Shown here: piece after piece, positions 34,244 to 43,037 of the stretch
Layout: each line of letters starts with the position of its first letter
Position numbering within the stretch: position 1 is the first letter of the stretch
Assembly: GCF_010548375.1 (NCBI RefSeq)
Contig: NZ_JAAGLY010000017.1
Location: 62,001-126,000, forward strand
DNA length: 64,000 nucleotides
Origin: Streptomyces sp. SID13726
GTDB lineage: Bacteria; Actinomycetota; Actinomycetes; Streptomycetales; Streptomycetaceae
Direction: 5' to 3'
The notes under the pieces: model-generated
What the model was told of the DNA's origin: nothing
Databases searched by the model: none
Seen by the model: only the letters and a program-made list of their open reading frames with translations
Position numbers and translations under genes: made by a program

Positions 34244-35641
34244 TCACCGCCCGCGCACCAGCCCGGCCAGATAACGCCACAGCGACGACCGCGGCCGTAC
34301 GGTGGCCTCGTCGGCCGGAGCCGAGTCGGCCCCGGCGGGCACGGCCAGGCCCGCGGGCACCGGCAGGGCCGCCGCGTCCGAGAGGGTGTAGCGCACCGGC
34401 AGCGACCGCAGACCGCGCATGAACGGCGAGGACCGCCACGGCAGTTGGTCGACCGGCAGCGACAACTCCAGCCCGGAGAGCCGCTCGAAGAGCCTGCTCA
34501 CCCCGATCGAGGCCGCACCGCCGGCCAGTTCCCGGGCCGGACACTGCCGGGGACCGGCACCCCAGGACAGGTGCGCCCGGGTGCTGATCGTGGACTCGGG
34601 GCAGACCTTCGCCGCGAACTCCGGGTCAGCGTGCGCCGCGCCGACCGACACCCACACCGGATCGCCCGCCGCGATGGTGTAGTCACCGAGCTTCATGTCG
34701 GTCACCGGGAACCGCGGCACGAAGTTGATCAGCGGCGGCTTCTGCATCACCACCCGGTTCATGGTCTCCCGGATCAGGCCCGCCGACAGACTGGCGCTCG
34801 GCGGGAGGCTCCCGGTGATCACCTCGACGACCGTGTTGGAGATCAGGATGCCGACATGGTCCGAGGTCATCCCGAGCAGCATCATCAGCTCACGCGACAA
34901 CTCCTCGACGCTCAGGCCGGGATGGGCGGCGAGCAGATAGGAGGGGAAGTCGTCGCCGGGCTCCTTCATCTTCGACGCGCCGAGCTCCGACAGCGTCGCC
35001 AGCAGCCGCTCCAGCGCGGGCCCCGCGTCCGGCCCGGCGTCCAGCACCCGCCACATGTCCATCAGCGCGTCGTCGTGCTGCGAGCCCGGGAAGCCGAGCA
35101 GATGGCTCGCCACCATCAGCGGCAGGGGCCGCGAGAACTGCGCCGACAGATCCGCCCACCCCGTGCGCCCGCCCTGCGAGAACAGCGTGATCAGTTCGTC
35201 GGCGTCCCGCGTGATCTTCGCCTTGAGCTGCTTGGCCACCGGATGCCGGGGGTCCTGGAACGGCCGCAGCGCGGTGTCCCAGGCCACCTTCAGCCCGCGG
35301 TAGCCCTCACCGCCCTGGATCAGCACGTGGTTGACGTCCAGTGAGGGCGCCAGCGGCCAGTCCGCCGGCAGCCGCCCCTCCCTGCGCGCCCGCCAGTTCT
35401 CCAGCCCCTTCGGCCACACGTGATCGTCGCGCAGCACCCGCAGCGACTCCTCGTAGCCCAGGACCAGCCAGACGGGCACCCCCAGCAGGTCGACCGGCGC
35501 GACCGGACCGTGGGCCTGGCGCAGCCGTTCGTACACGATCGCCGGATCCCGTTCGTAGTCGCGGGTCATGAGCGGTTCGAGGCTCATCGACTCCAGCGAC
35601 TCGTGACCGGCTGCCGATCCGCTGTTCAGTTGGACCCCCAT
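34244..35641 (-). CDS. cytochrome P450 (conservon-type)
   Basis: 465 aa from ATG 35641 (GGAAGGAAG upstream). The haem-binding loop is HLSWGAGPRQCPARELA, with Trp where most P450s have Phe; Cys is the thiolate ligand. The ExxR helix region and K-helix are less standard. The I-helix reads LLGMTSDHVGILISNT and lacks the usual AGxxT acid-Thr pair. The start (DYERDPAIVYERLRQAHGPVAPVDLLGVPVWLVLGYEE) and the haem loop resemble the P450s of Streptomyces conservons (cvnE/CYP156-like). The other conservon genes (kinase, roadblock, DUF742, GTPase) are absent, so this is an orphan. A Pro/Ala-rich C-terminal tail of ~50 residues is unusual. No ferredoxin gene is adjacent. Confidence 0.88.
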   Translation of the reverse strand: MGVQLNSGSAAGHESLESMSLEPLMTRDYERDPAIVYERLRQAHGPVAPVDLLGVPVWLVLGYEESLRVLRDDHVWPKGLENWRARREGRLPADWPLAPSLDVNHVLIQGGEGYRGLKVAWDTALRPFQDPRHPVAKQLKAKITRDADELITLFSQGGRTGWADLSAQFSRPLPLMVASHLLGFPGSQHDDALMDMWRVLDAGPDAGPALERLLATLSELGASKMKEPGDDFPSYLLAAHPGLSVEELSRELMMLLGMTSDHVGILISNTVVEVITGSLPPSASLSAGLIRETMNRVVMQKPPLINFVPRFPVTDMKLGDYTIAAGDPVWVSVGAAHADPEFAAKVCPESTISTRAHLSWGAGPRQCPARELAGGAASIGVSRLFERLSGLELSLPVDQLPWRSSPFMRGLRSLPVRYTLSDAAALPVPAGLAVPAGADSAPADEATVRPRSSLWRYLAGLVRGR

Positions 35642-35751
35642 GGCTTCCTTCCCTCGGTCAGGCGCTACCACAGAGTAATGTGACCCGCTGCGGTGGCCTA
35701 ATGGCGGGTGGTGATTGCCGCCTGGGCACTCAGGGGCCTCACGGGAACGCC

Positions 35752-35781
35752 GAACGGCACCGCCCGGGGGCGGTGCCGTTC
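35752..35781. terminator. hairpin terminator of the galactanase gene
   Basis: A 13-bp perfect stem (35752-35764 with 35769-35781, containing AACGGCACCGCC) and a 4-base loop, 18 bases downstream of the galactanase stop on the minus strand. Confidence 0.85.
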
Positions 35782-35798
35782 TAGGTGCAAGTGATTTG

Positions 35799-36920
35799 CT
35801 ATGGCGTCCACTTGACGTTCGGGTTCACATTGCCGGTCCAGTTGAAGATCGCCATGTTGTCCCAGCCGTTGCCGCTGCCCGAGATGTCGGTCGGGTCCCA
35901 GCCGTTGCCGGTGACCGCGTACCAGGTGGGCTCCCAGTAGAAGACCCCGATCGCGCCGTTGCTGCGCGCCGCGTTCTGCACGGCGGTGAAGTTGTCCGCC
36001 TGGCCCTGCCAGGTGAGCGGATAGCCCGAGCAGCCGGTGGTGATGGAGTTCGCGGTGCCGTCCGCGTTGGCCGATGTGAACGGGTAGGCCGTCTCGGCGA
36101 TGATCACGTCCTTGCCGTAGCGGGACTTCACGTCGGCCACCACGCTGCCCATGTTGGCGATCGTGCCGTGCCACGGGCAGTAGTACGACAGCCCGGTGAT
36201 GTCCCAGTCGACGCCCTTGGCCTTGATGCCGTCGTAGAACCAGCGGGCGTTGGCGTCACTGTCGGCGTCGGCGGTGTGGATGATCACCTGGGTACCGCTG
36301 TTGCACGCCTTGGTCGCGTTGTAGCCCGACTTGAGCAGCAGACTGAGGTTGGTGAAGTCGTTGTTGACGACCTTGCCCTCGTTCCACAGCATGCCGACGT
36401 TGATCTCGTTGCCGATCTGCACGCTGTCCGGGGTGGTGCCCTGCGACTTGAGGCTGTTGCAGACGTCGTACGTGTAGTTGTAGACGTCGGTCTGCAACTG
36501 GCTGATGTTGTGGCCGGCCCATGCCGCGGGCTTGTTCTGGTTGCCCGGGTCCGCCCAGGTGTCCGAGTAGTGGAAGTCGACCAGCAGCTTCAGCCCCTTG
36601 GCCTTCACCTGCTTCGCGTACGACAGCACCTTGGCCTTGTTGTTGTAGCCGCTGACGGGGTTGTTCCAGATCCGCAGGCGGACGTAGTTGACGCCGAGGC
36701 CCTTGAGGATGTCCAGCGGGTCCTTGGCGGTGCCGCTCGCGTCGTAGTACTTGGCGCCGAGGTCGAGGGCGCGCTGCGCGGTCGACACATCGGCACCGCG
36801 CATGGTGAGCGTGCCGGCGGCCGAGGCGGTGGTGGGCGTGGTGAGCAGGGATGCGGGCAGGGCGAGGGCCGCCAGGAGCATGGCGGCCCTCACAATGCGG
36901 CGCGGACCGTTCACGGTCAT
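35799..36920 (-). CDS. GH53 endo-beta-1,4-galactanase, secreted
   Basis: 373 aa from ATG 36920 with a near-ideal AAAGGAGG site. The signal peptide ends near TTASAAG. The mature protein is one GH53 (beta/alpha)8 barrel: MRGADVSTAQRALDLGAKYYD, VRLRIWNNP, LLVDFHYSDTWADPGNQNKPAAW, acid/base Glu172 in QIGNEINVGMLWNEG, and nucleophile Glu276 in VIIAETAYPFTSANAD. It cuts beta-1,4-galactan of arabinogalactan type I in plant pectin. Usual GH53 length, no carbohydrate-binding module. A perfect 12-base palindrome 68 bases upstream suggests LacI-type repression. It is a single-gene unit with its own terminator. Confidence 0.95.
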   Translation of the reverse strand: MTVNGPRRIVRAAMLLAALALPASLLTTPTTASAAGTLTMRGADVSTAQRALDLGAKYYDASGTAKDPLDILKGLGVNYVRLRIWNNPVSGYNNKAKVLSYAKQVKAKGLKLLVDFHYSDTWADPGNQNKPAAWAGHNISQLQTDVYNYTYDVCNSLKSQGTTPDSVQIGNEINVGMLWNEGKVVNNDFTNLSLLLKSGYNATKACNSGTQVIIHTADADSDANARWFYDGIKAKGVDWDITGLSYYCPWHGTIANMGSVVADVKSRYGKDVIIAETAYPFTSANADGTANSITTGCSGYPLTWQGQADNFTAVQNAARSNGAIGVFYWEPTWYAVTGNGWDPTDISGSGNGWDNMAIFNWTGNVNPNVKWTP

Positions 36921-36987
36921 CCCGACCTCCTTTGATCGAGACGGCGCTAAGTCGGGGGTGTGCCTGACATGCGCATGTTGGGCTTCC

Positions 36988-36999
36988 GTGAACGTTCAC
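36988..36999. promoter_or_regulatory. palindromic operator upstream of GH53 gene
   Basis: GTGAACGTTCAC is a perfect 12-base palindrome 68 bases before the galactanase start. Its central CG and overall form fit LacI-family operators. No regulator gene is adjacent. Confidence 0.55.
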
Positions 37000-37161
37000 A
37001 GTAGGAGAGGTTGCAGGCGCTGTAAATACATGTGTCGAGGATATTTCCCCGAGGTTGGAGACTTGAGAGAGGGTGAGGGTGAGTGTGTACGTGCACAGAA
37101 GTGACTCAGGCGTACGGATATTGCGGTGCGGGTGAGCAGGCGGATGAGCAGGATGATCACC

Positions 37162-39129
37162 ATGACGGACACCCCGGAGTTCCACCGACGCCTCGTCGCG
37201 CAACCGCGCTTGACCGGTCTGACCCTCGCGCCGGACGGCACGCGCATGGTCGCGTCCGTGCAGACCCTCGACGCCGAGGGCGTCGGGTACGTCTCGCAGC
37301 TGTGGGAGCTCGACCCGTCCGGAGCACGCGAGCCGCATCCGGTGCGAGGGGCCGAACCGGGGGACTCCGCACCGGCGTTCACCGCGGACGGCACCCTGCT
37401 GCTCCTCTCCGGGCGCGAGCACGACGGCCCGCCCGGAGCCGCGCTGTGGGCGCTGCCGGAACACGGCGAGGCGGAGCAGAAGGCCCAACACCCGGGCGGA
37501 ATCGCCACGTTCGCCGCCGCCTCCCGGACCGACGCCCTCGCCTTCACCGCCGCCCTGCTCCCCGGCGCCACGGACGCCCACACCCACGGCCAACTCCTGC
37601 GGCAGCGCAGCCGGTCGGGCGTCACCGCGGTCCTGCACGAGTCGACCCCCACCCGCGCCGACGGCGGCGACCTGGGCCCCGCCGAACCCCACACCTTCGT
37701 CCTGCGTCCCGGTGCCGCACCGGCCGACGCGGGCGCCCAAGGCCTCGCGGCCGCGGGCGACTTGGCCCTGTCCCCGGACGGCTCGACGGTCGCCTACACC
37801 CGGGCCCCGACCGGCAGCGCCCCGGACACCAACACCGTGGTGATCGCCGGCACCGAGGAGCGCACCTTCTCCCGCCCCGGCCACCAGTACTACAGCCCGG
37901 TCTTCACCGCCGACGGCACCCGCCTGATCTGCCAGCGCCAGCGGGAGGAGACGTACGACTCCCCGTGGCAGGTCACCCTCGTCGCCTTCGACGTCGTCAC
38001 CGGCGAAGAGACCGATCTGCTGCCGGAGTTCGCCAACTGGCCCTGGCCCGGCAGGGCGATCGTCTCACCGGTCCCGGGGGACACCACGCTGTGGTTCACC
38101 GGCGACGAACTCGGCCACTGCCCGGTCTTCCGCCGCGACCCGGACGGCACGGTCACCCGCCTCACCGCGAACGGGGCGTACGACTCCCTCTGCGCGTCAC
38201 CCGACGGCTCGACCCTCTACGCGGTGCGCAGCGCGATCGACAGCCCGCCCCGAGCGGTCCGCCTGGACGCGGCCGAGGCCGACCAGGACCCCGACTTCCT
38301 CAGGACCCCGGGCGACCTCGGACCGCTCCCCGGCACCCTGACCGAGGTCCGTACGACCGCGGACGACGGCTTCCCGGTCCGCGCCTGGCTCGCCCTCCCC
38401 GAGGGAGCCGCGGCCGACCGCCCGGCGCCGCTCGTCGTCGTCCCGCACGGCGGACCGCAGGCGTCCTGGAGCGCCTGGGACTGGCAGTGGAACCCCTGGG
38501 CGTTCACCGCGCGCGGCTACGCCGTCCTGCTGCCCGACCCGGCCCTGTCCTCCGGGTACGGGCAACGCATGCAGGAGCGCGGCCTGGGCCGGTTCGGCGG
38601 CCGGCCCTACAGCGACGTCATCGCCCTGACCGACGCGGCACTGGACCGCGACGACCTCGACGGGAGCCGCACCGCCCTGGCCGGCTGGTCCTTCGGCGGC
38701 TACCTCGCCAACCTGGCCGCGACCCGCACCGACCGGTTCCGGGCACTCGTCTCGCACGCCGGGCTGTGGAACCTGGAGAGCTTCCAGGGCGACTCCGACA
38801 TGCACCCGTACTTCCGGAAGATCTTCGGCGACCCGCGCACCGAGCGCGAACGCTACGAGGCCGACTCACCCCACCTCGACGCGGGGAAGCTGACGACCCC
38901 GATGCTCCTCGTGCACGGCGGCCAGGACTACCGCGTGACGGCGGGCCAGTCCCTGGCGCTGCACCACGACCTCCAGCGCCAGGGCGTCCCCGCCCGGTTC
39001 CTGTACTTCCCGGACGAGGGACACGGCGTCGGAGCCCCGAACCATCTGCGCCTCCTGTACGAGACGGTCCTCAACTTCCTGGACCACCACGTCCTCGGCG
39101 CGGACTGGAGGCGTCCGGAGCTCCTGTGA
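37162..39129 (+). CDS. S9-family (prolyl oligopeptidase-like) peptidase
   Basis: 655 aa from ATG 37162 (AGGA 8 bases upstream); GTG 37126 and ATG 37144 are in-frame alternatives. The N-terminal ~380 residues form a beta-propeller (repeated strand/turn units such as LALSPDGSTVAYTRAP and LTANGAYDSLCASPDGSTLYAV). The C-terminal alpha/beta hydrolase has the Ser in GWSFGGYLANLAA, Asp in LVHGGQDYRV and His in FPDEGHGVGAPNH, all in S9 order. No signal peptide, so it is cytoplasmic: an acylaminoacyl or dipeptidyl peptidase acting on short peptides. It is convergent with the S1 protease, only 2 bases between stops. Confidence 0.93.
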   Translation: MTDTPEFHRRLVAQPRLTGLTLAPDGTRMVASVQTLDAEGVGYVSQLWELDPSGAREPHPVRGAEPGDSAPAFTADGTLLLLSGREHDGPPGAALWALPEHGEAEQKAQHPGGIATFAAASRTDALAFTAALLPGATDAHTHGQLLRQRSRSGVTAVLHESTPTRADGGDLGPAEPHTFVLRPGAAPADAGAQGLAAAGDLALSPDGSTVAYTRAPTGSAPDTNTVVIAGTEERTFSRPGHQYYSPVFTADGTRLICQRQREETYDSPWQVTLVAFDVVTGEETDLLPEFANWPWPGRAIVSPVPGDTTLWFTGDELGHCPVFRRDPDGTVTRLTANGAYDSLCASPDGSTLYAVRSAIDSPPRAVRLDAAEADQDPDFLRTPGDLGPLPGTLTEVRTTADDGFPVRAWLALPEGAAADRPAPLVVVPHGGPQASWSAWDWQWNPWAFTARGYAVLLPDPALSSGYGQRMQERGLGRFGGRPYSDVIALTDAALDRDDLDGSRTALAGWSFGGYLANLAATRTDRFRALVSHAGLWNLESFQGDSDMHPYFRKIFGDPRTERERYEADSPHLDAGKLTTPMLLVHGGQDYRVTAGQSLALHHDLQRQGVPARFLYFPDEGHGVGAPNHLRLLYETVLNFLDHHVLGADWRRPELL

Positions 39130-39131
39130 CG

Positions 39132-39935
39132 TCAGTGCCCCGGGCGCACGGGGAGGCCCAGGTCGGCGGCGACCGAGTCGGCGCGGACGAACACGGAGAC
39201 CGGGAACTGCTCGTCGCAGTACTTGTTCCCGGACGACACGATGCCCACGACCTTGCCACCGCTGACCAGCGGCCCACCGGAGTCCCCGGGGCAGATGCTG
39301 TCCGTGGTGCCGGGACGCGGCATCCCGCACAGCATCTCCGCCGGGTCGGTGTCCGTGTCGGTGTACGGCCGGCAGTCGGCGACGGGGGAGAGTACGAGCT
39401 CGGTCTGCTTGAGCCGGGTGGCGCTCTCCCCGGGGCCGGTGCGTCCCCAGCCGAGCACGGTGGCCTTCCGGCCGTCGGCGACCAGCCTGCCGTCCCCGGG
39501 ACCGGCCACCGGGATCGCCCGGTACGGCATCGGCCGGTCCAGGGTGAGGACGGCGGCGTCGTAGGCGTAACCGGGCGAGGTGTAACGCGAGTCCAGCCGG
39601 TAGGACGCGACCTCCCGCTCGGTGCCGCCGGTGCCGTCCACGTGAGTGCGGCCGCCGACGACCCGCAGCCCGGACACGTCACTCGCGTTCGTCACACAGT
39701 GCGCGGCCGTGAGCACCTTGGTGGGCGCGATGAGGGTGCCGCCGCAGAACGGGCTGCCGTCGAGCTCGATCAGCATGGCGTACGGCCGGGCCTTCGTGGT
39801 GGCCGGGCCACCGCCCTTGATCGCGGAGGCGGGGGCGGCGGTGGCCGAGAGCGCGCTCGCGGCGAGCACGGCGGTGGTGACGGCGGCGGCCGTGCGCCGG
39901 CCGGTGCGGGCGGATCTGACGGTGCGAACGGACAT
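39132..39935 (-). CDS. secreted S1 (trypsin-fold) serine protease
   Basis: 267 aa from ATG 39935. The signal peptide ends near APASA; the mature start IKGGGPATTKARPY replaces the canonical IVGG, so activation by N-terminal insertion may differ. The triad is intact: His in LTAAHC, Asp in GYAYDAAVLTLD, Ser in CPGDSGGPLVSGG. The S1-pocket position just before the Cys-Pro-Gly-Asp-Ser loop appears to be Ser-Ile rather than Asp, so it is probably not trypsin-like in specificity. Six Cys suggest three disulfides. Secreted, likely digestive. Convergent with the S9 peptidase. Confidence 0.92.
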   Translation of the reverse strand: MSVRTVRSARTGRRTAAAVTTAVLAASALSATAAPASAIKGGGPATTKARPYAMLIELDGSPFCGGTLIAPTKVLTAAHCVTNASDVSGLRVVGGRTHVDGTGGTEREVASYRLDSRYTSPGYAYDAAVLTLDRPMPYRAIPVAGPGDGRLVADGRKATVLGWGRTGPGESATRLKQTELVLSPVADCRPYTDTDTDPAEMLCGMPRPGTTDSICPGDSGGPLVSGGKVVGIVSSGNKYCDEQFPVSVFVRADSVAADLGLPVRPGH

Positions 39936-40060
39936 GACGGTTTCCCCCTGAACTGCTCGGCGCGCGGCCCGGATCGGCCCCGTGCGATGTGGTCGGTGGG
40001 GAGGACGAGCCGCGGGGGCGAATTGGTTTCAGGGAACACCTTGTTCCGTGCGGGAAGCGG

Positions 40061-40777
40061 TCAGGGCGTGCGGAAGCCACGGAAGGTCACGTGCTTCCGG
40101 CTCTCGAAGCCGAGACGTTCGTAGAGCGCGACCGCCGCGGTGTTCGCCTCCGCCACGTGCAGGAAGGGACGCTCGCCCCGGGCCAGGACGCGGGCGGCGA
40201 GCGCGTTCACCAGCCGGACGGCGTGGCCTCGCCCGCGTGCCTCGGGTGCCGTGCAGACGGCGCTGATCTCGGTCCACCCGGGAGGCCTCAGCCGCTCGCC
40301 CGCCATCGCCACCAGCCTGCCCTGGTCGCGGACGCCGAGATAGGTGCCCAGTTCACGGGTGCGCGGCCAGAACGGTCCGGGGCGGGTCCGCTCGGCGAGG
40401 TCGAGCATCTCGGGCACGTCGGCCGCGCCCAGCTCGACGACGCCGGTGTCGACCTTGTCGGCGGCCAGGCCCGGCGGATCGTCGCCCGGCCAGATCATCT
40501 GCCGGCCTTCGAGGACGAAGACCGGCTCCCAGTCCGAGGGCGGGAGCGCCGGGCAGCTGAACATGTCGGCGAACTCGTCCCGGCCCAGCAGCCGGGCGAG
40601 ATAGGCCCAGTCCGCCGCGTCGGGGTCGGGGGAGACCGCCGAGAAGGTCGCGACCTCCGGGTCATAGGTGGCGGCCCGGCCGTGCCGACGGGCCAGGGCC
40701 GCGTGCCGGCCGCGCAGTGACTCGCCGACGGGATTGTCGAGGGCGTTTTCGGGAGCTGTCATATCGCTTACGTGCAT
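40061..40777 (-). CDS. GNAT-family N-acetyltransferase
   Basis: 238 aa from ATG 40777 (ATG 40762 is a possible inner start). The N-terminal half is less conserved. The C-terminal half has the GNAT core: acetyl-CoA loop ISAVCTAPEARGRGHAVRLVNALAARVLARGE (motif A, with the Arg-Gly-Arg-Gly pattern) followed by FLHVAEANTAAVALYERLGFESRKHVTF (motif B). This is the FR47-like subgroup. The acceptor amine is unknown. It follows the LysR gene on the same strand after a 65-base gap. Confidence 0.88.
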   Translation of the reverse strand: MHVSDMTAPENALDNPVGESLRGRHAALARRHGRAATYDPEVATFSAVSPDPDAADWAYLARLLGRDEFADMFSCPALPPSDWEPVFVLEGRQMIWPGDDPPGLAADKVDTGVVELGAADVPEMLDLAERTRPGPFWPRTRELGTYLGVRDQGRLVAMAGERLRPPGWTEISAVCTAPEARGRGHAVRLVNALAARVLARGERPFLHVAEANTAAVALYERLGFESRKHVTFRGFRTP

Positions 40778-40842
40778 TTCCTGGGAGTGAGGAGGGAGTC
40801 AGTTCGGTGGGACGATGCGGAGAGCGGGAGCCATAACCTCCG

Positions 40843-41733
40843 TCAACCACCCGTGCCTTCATCGGCGTACCGGGTGAGCGCCGCGACGAAGTCCTCCAGA
40901 TCGGCCGCGAGCGCGGTGTCGTTGTCCCATACGGCCTCGTAGGCGATCTCGACGGGGGCACCGGCCCGCACCAGGGGACGGGAACCGCCGTGCTCCTGGG
41001 TGATCTTGGACTGCGGCAGCAGGGCTGCGCCCACGCCCATCCGCGCCCACTCGTCCAGCACCCGGTAGTTGGAGGCCTCGCCGGGATAGGTGCGCAGTGT
41101 CAGGTCGTTGCTGCGGAAGAGCTCCGTGGTGAAGGTGGTCAGCCCGCAGCTGTCCGGTACGAGGATGTAGGCGGCGTCGGCCGCGGCCCGCAGCTCGACC
41201 GGGCTCCGCGTCGGCTCCGCGGCCGGGTCGATCACGACCACCGGCTCCCGGGCGATGACACGGCGCCGGAACGCCGGCATGGCCTGTACGGCGGGCACGA
41301 GGAGGATGTCCAGGTTCCCCGCCCGCAGGTCCTCGCGCAGATGCGTGAGATCCGCCTCGCGCAGCACCAGATCGAGCGGGCGGTCCAGACCGCGGGCGGC
41401 GTCGAAGGCACGGGCGACGAGGTCGGCGCCGATCAGGGGCGAGACGCCCAACCGGATCGTGTCGGGCGTCGGCTGGGCCGGCCGCCTGGCCTCCGCGACC
41501 ATCGAGTCGAGGGCGTCGAGGGCCCGGTCGATCATGGGCAGGATCCGGGTGCCGTCCGGAGTCGGCCTGACCCCGCGCGGTGAGCGCTCGAACAGCGTCA
41601 CACCGAGCTCCTGCTCCAGCCGCGCGATGCCGTTGGACAGGGCGGGCTGGGTGACCCCGTAGGCCCGGGCCGCCGCGCTGAACGACTTGGTGCCGGCGAC
41701 GGCGCGCGCGTAGCGCAGCCCCTCGATGTTCAT
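40843..41733 (-). CDS. LysR-family transcriptional regulator
   Basis: 296 aa from ATG 41733 (GAAGAGAAGAG upstream). The N-terminal winged HTH is canonical: RYARAVAGTKSFSAAARAYGVTQPALSNGIARLEQELGVTLFERSPRGVRPTPDG (residues ~6-60). The effector domain with two Rossmann-like lobes follows (IRLGVSPLIGADLVARAF, LDILLVPAVQAMPAF, GVGAALLPQSKIT). The subgroup resembles CysB/CynR-like regulators. It is divergent from the alcohol dehydrogenase gene, so that gene is the expected target. A CGG-N7-CCG element in AT-rich DNA at 41846-41858 is a possible binding site. Confidence 0.92.
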   Translation of the reverse strand: MNIEGLRYARAVAGTKSFSAAARAYGVTQPALSNGIARLEQELGVTLFERSPRGVRPTPDGTRILPMIDRALDALDSMVAEARRPAQPTPDTIRLGVSPLIGADLVARAFDAARGLDRPLDLVLREADLTHLREDLRAGNLDILLVPAVQAMPAFRRRVIAREPVVVIDPAAEPTRSPVELRAAADAAYILVPDSCGLTTFTTELFRSNDLTLRTYPGEASNYRVLDEWARMGVGAALLPQSKITQEHGGSRPLVRAGAPVEIAYEAVWDNDTALAADLEDFVAALTRYADEGTGG

Positions 41734-41893
41734 GCCGCTCTTCTCTTCCTGGCCATAGCCATTCGTTATACCCCCATTCCTCATGATCCTCTACCGGGGG
41801 TCGTCGGGGCGGCTTACGGTGAAACGGAGTCCTCCACGCGGTATTCGGTAAATATCCGTATTCCCCTTCGGTGGAACTCGTCAAGTGCGTGCA

Positions 41894-41921
41894 GCACGTC
41901 AGGCACGTCCAGCACGTCCAG
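41894..41921. repeat. three short direct repeats before the alcohol dehydrogenase
   Basis: GCACGTCAG, GCACGTCCAG and CACGTCCAG follow one another at 41894-41921, ending 18 bases before the GTG start and just ahead of its ribosome site. They may be part of the LysR-controlled leader, or chance. Confidence 0.5.
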
Positions 41922-41939
41922 TTCGGCAAGGAGATTCTC

Positions 41940-42974
41940 GTGTCCGATGACGGTCAGCCTGTTCACCGGGCCGCTCAGGTCGCGGAGCCCGGAGCCGCCG
42001 TGCGGGTCGTCCCCGTACGGGAGCGGCCCGCCGGAGTCGGTGAGGTGCGGGTCGACGTGACGGCGACCGGGATCTGCGGCGCCGACATCGGTGCGGTCCG
42101 CGATCCCGACCCGGCGACCGGCTTCCCGGTCACACCCGGCCACGAGGTCGCCGGGGTGATCGCGGAGCTGGGCCCCGGGGTACGGGGATGGCAGGTGGGG
42201 GAGCGGGTGGCCGTCGGATGGTTCGGCGGCAGCTGTGGGCACTGCCCCGCCTGCCGTACCGGGGACGTCGTGCACTGTCCGGAGCGGAAGGTCCCGGGCC
42301 TGGCCTATCCCGGTGGCTGGTCGAGCACCCTCACCGTCCCCGCCGCCACGCTCGCCCGCATCCCCGACGGGTTGTCCCCGGAGGAGGCCGCGCCCTTCGG
42401 CTGCGCCGGCGTCACCACCTTCAACGCCCTGCGGCACTCCGGCGCCGGGCCCGGCGACCTGGTCGCCGTTTTCGGGATCGGCGGTCTGGGGCATCTGGCG
42501 GTGCAGTTCGCCTCCGCCATGGGGTTCGAGACCGTGGCGATCGGCCGGGGCGAGGAGAAGCGCGCGCTCGCCGGGGAACTGGGCGCGCGGCACTACGTCG
42601 ACACCGACCGGCGGCAACCCGGAGCGGAGCTGGCCCGGTTGGGCGGGGCGAAGCTGATCCTGTCCACGGCCTCCAGCAGCGGACCCCTCGCGGAACTGGT
42701 GGACGGGCTCGCCCCGCACGGCCGGCTCACCGTCGTCGGCTTCGACGGCAAGCCCCTCCAACTGCCCCTGGGCAAGCTCGTCTCGGCGGCCCGCAGCGTC
42801 ACCGGCCATCTGACCGGCAGCCCCGTCGACACCGAACAGGCCATGCGCTTCGCGGTCGCCCACGGTGTCCGGCCCCGGGTGCAGGCCGTGCCGTTGGAGG
42901 AGGCCCGGCAGGCGCTCGACACCCAGCAGGACGGCAAGGCCCGCTTCCGGATGGTCCTCCTTCCCGGCGCCTGA
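41940..42974 (+). CDS. zinc-dependent alcohol dehydrogenase (MDR family)
   Basis: 344 aa from GTG 41940, chosen because AAGGAG lies 6 bases upstream; the upstream frame is repeat sequence. Catalytic zinc ligands are Cys in GICGAD and His in PGHEVAG. The structural zinc site is CGHCPACRTGDVVHC, with all four Cys present. The Rossmann NAD(P) motif is FGIGGLGHLAVQFA, followed by IGRGEEKR, whose Arg favours NADP(H). It should interconvert an alcohol and an aldehyde in the cytoplasm. Divergent from the LysR gene, 30 bases upstream of the amine oxidase remnant's leader. Confidence 0.93.
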   Translation: MSDDGQPVHRAAQVAEPGAAVRVVPVRERPAGVGEVRVDVTATGICGADIGAVRDPDPATGFPVTPGHEVAGVIAELGPGVRGWQVGERVAVGWFGGSCGHCPACRTGDVVHCPERKVPGLAYPGGWSSTLTVPAATLARIPDGLSPEEAAPFGCAGVTTFNALRHSGAGPGDLVAVFGIGGLGHLAVQFASAMGFETVAIGRGEEKRALAGELGARHYVDTDRRQPGAELARLGGAKLILSTASSSGPLAELVDGLAPHGRLTVVGFDGKPLQLPLGKLVSAARSVTGHLTGSPVDTEQAMRFAVAHGVRPRVQAVPLEEARQALDTQQDGKARFRMVLLPGA

Positions 42975-43037
42975 GCACGCCTCGTCGCAGCAGCACCAGG
43001 CGGAGTGGAAGTGGTAGAAGGAAAAAGGGAGTTGTAC

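Noticed and set aside
41871..41939. Alcohol dehydrogenase starting at 41871
   Set aside because: The extra 23 residues are translated direct repeats (HVRHVQHVQ); GTG 41940 has an ideal AAGGAG site.
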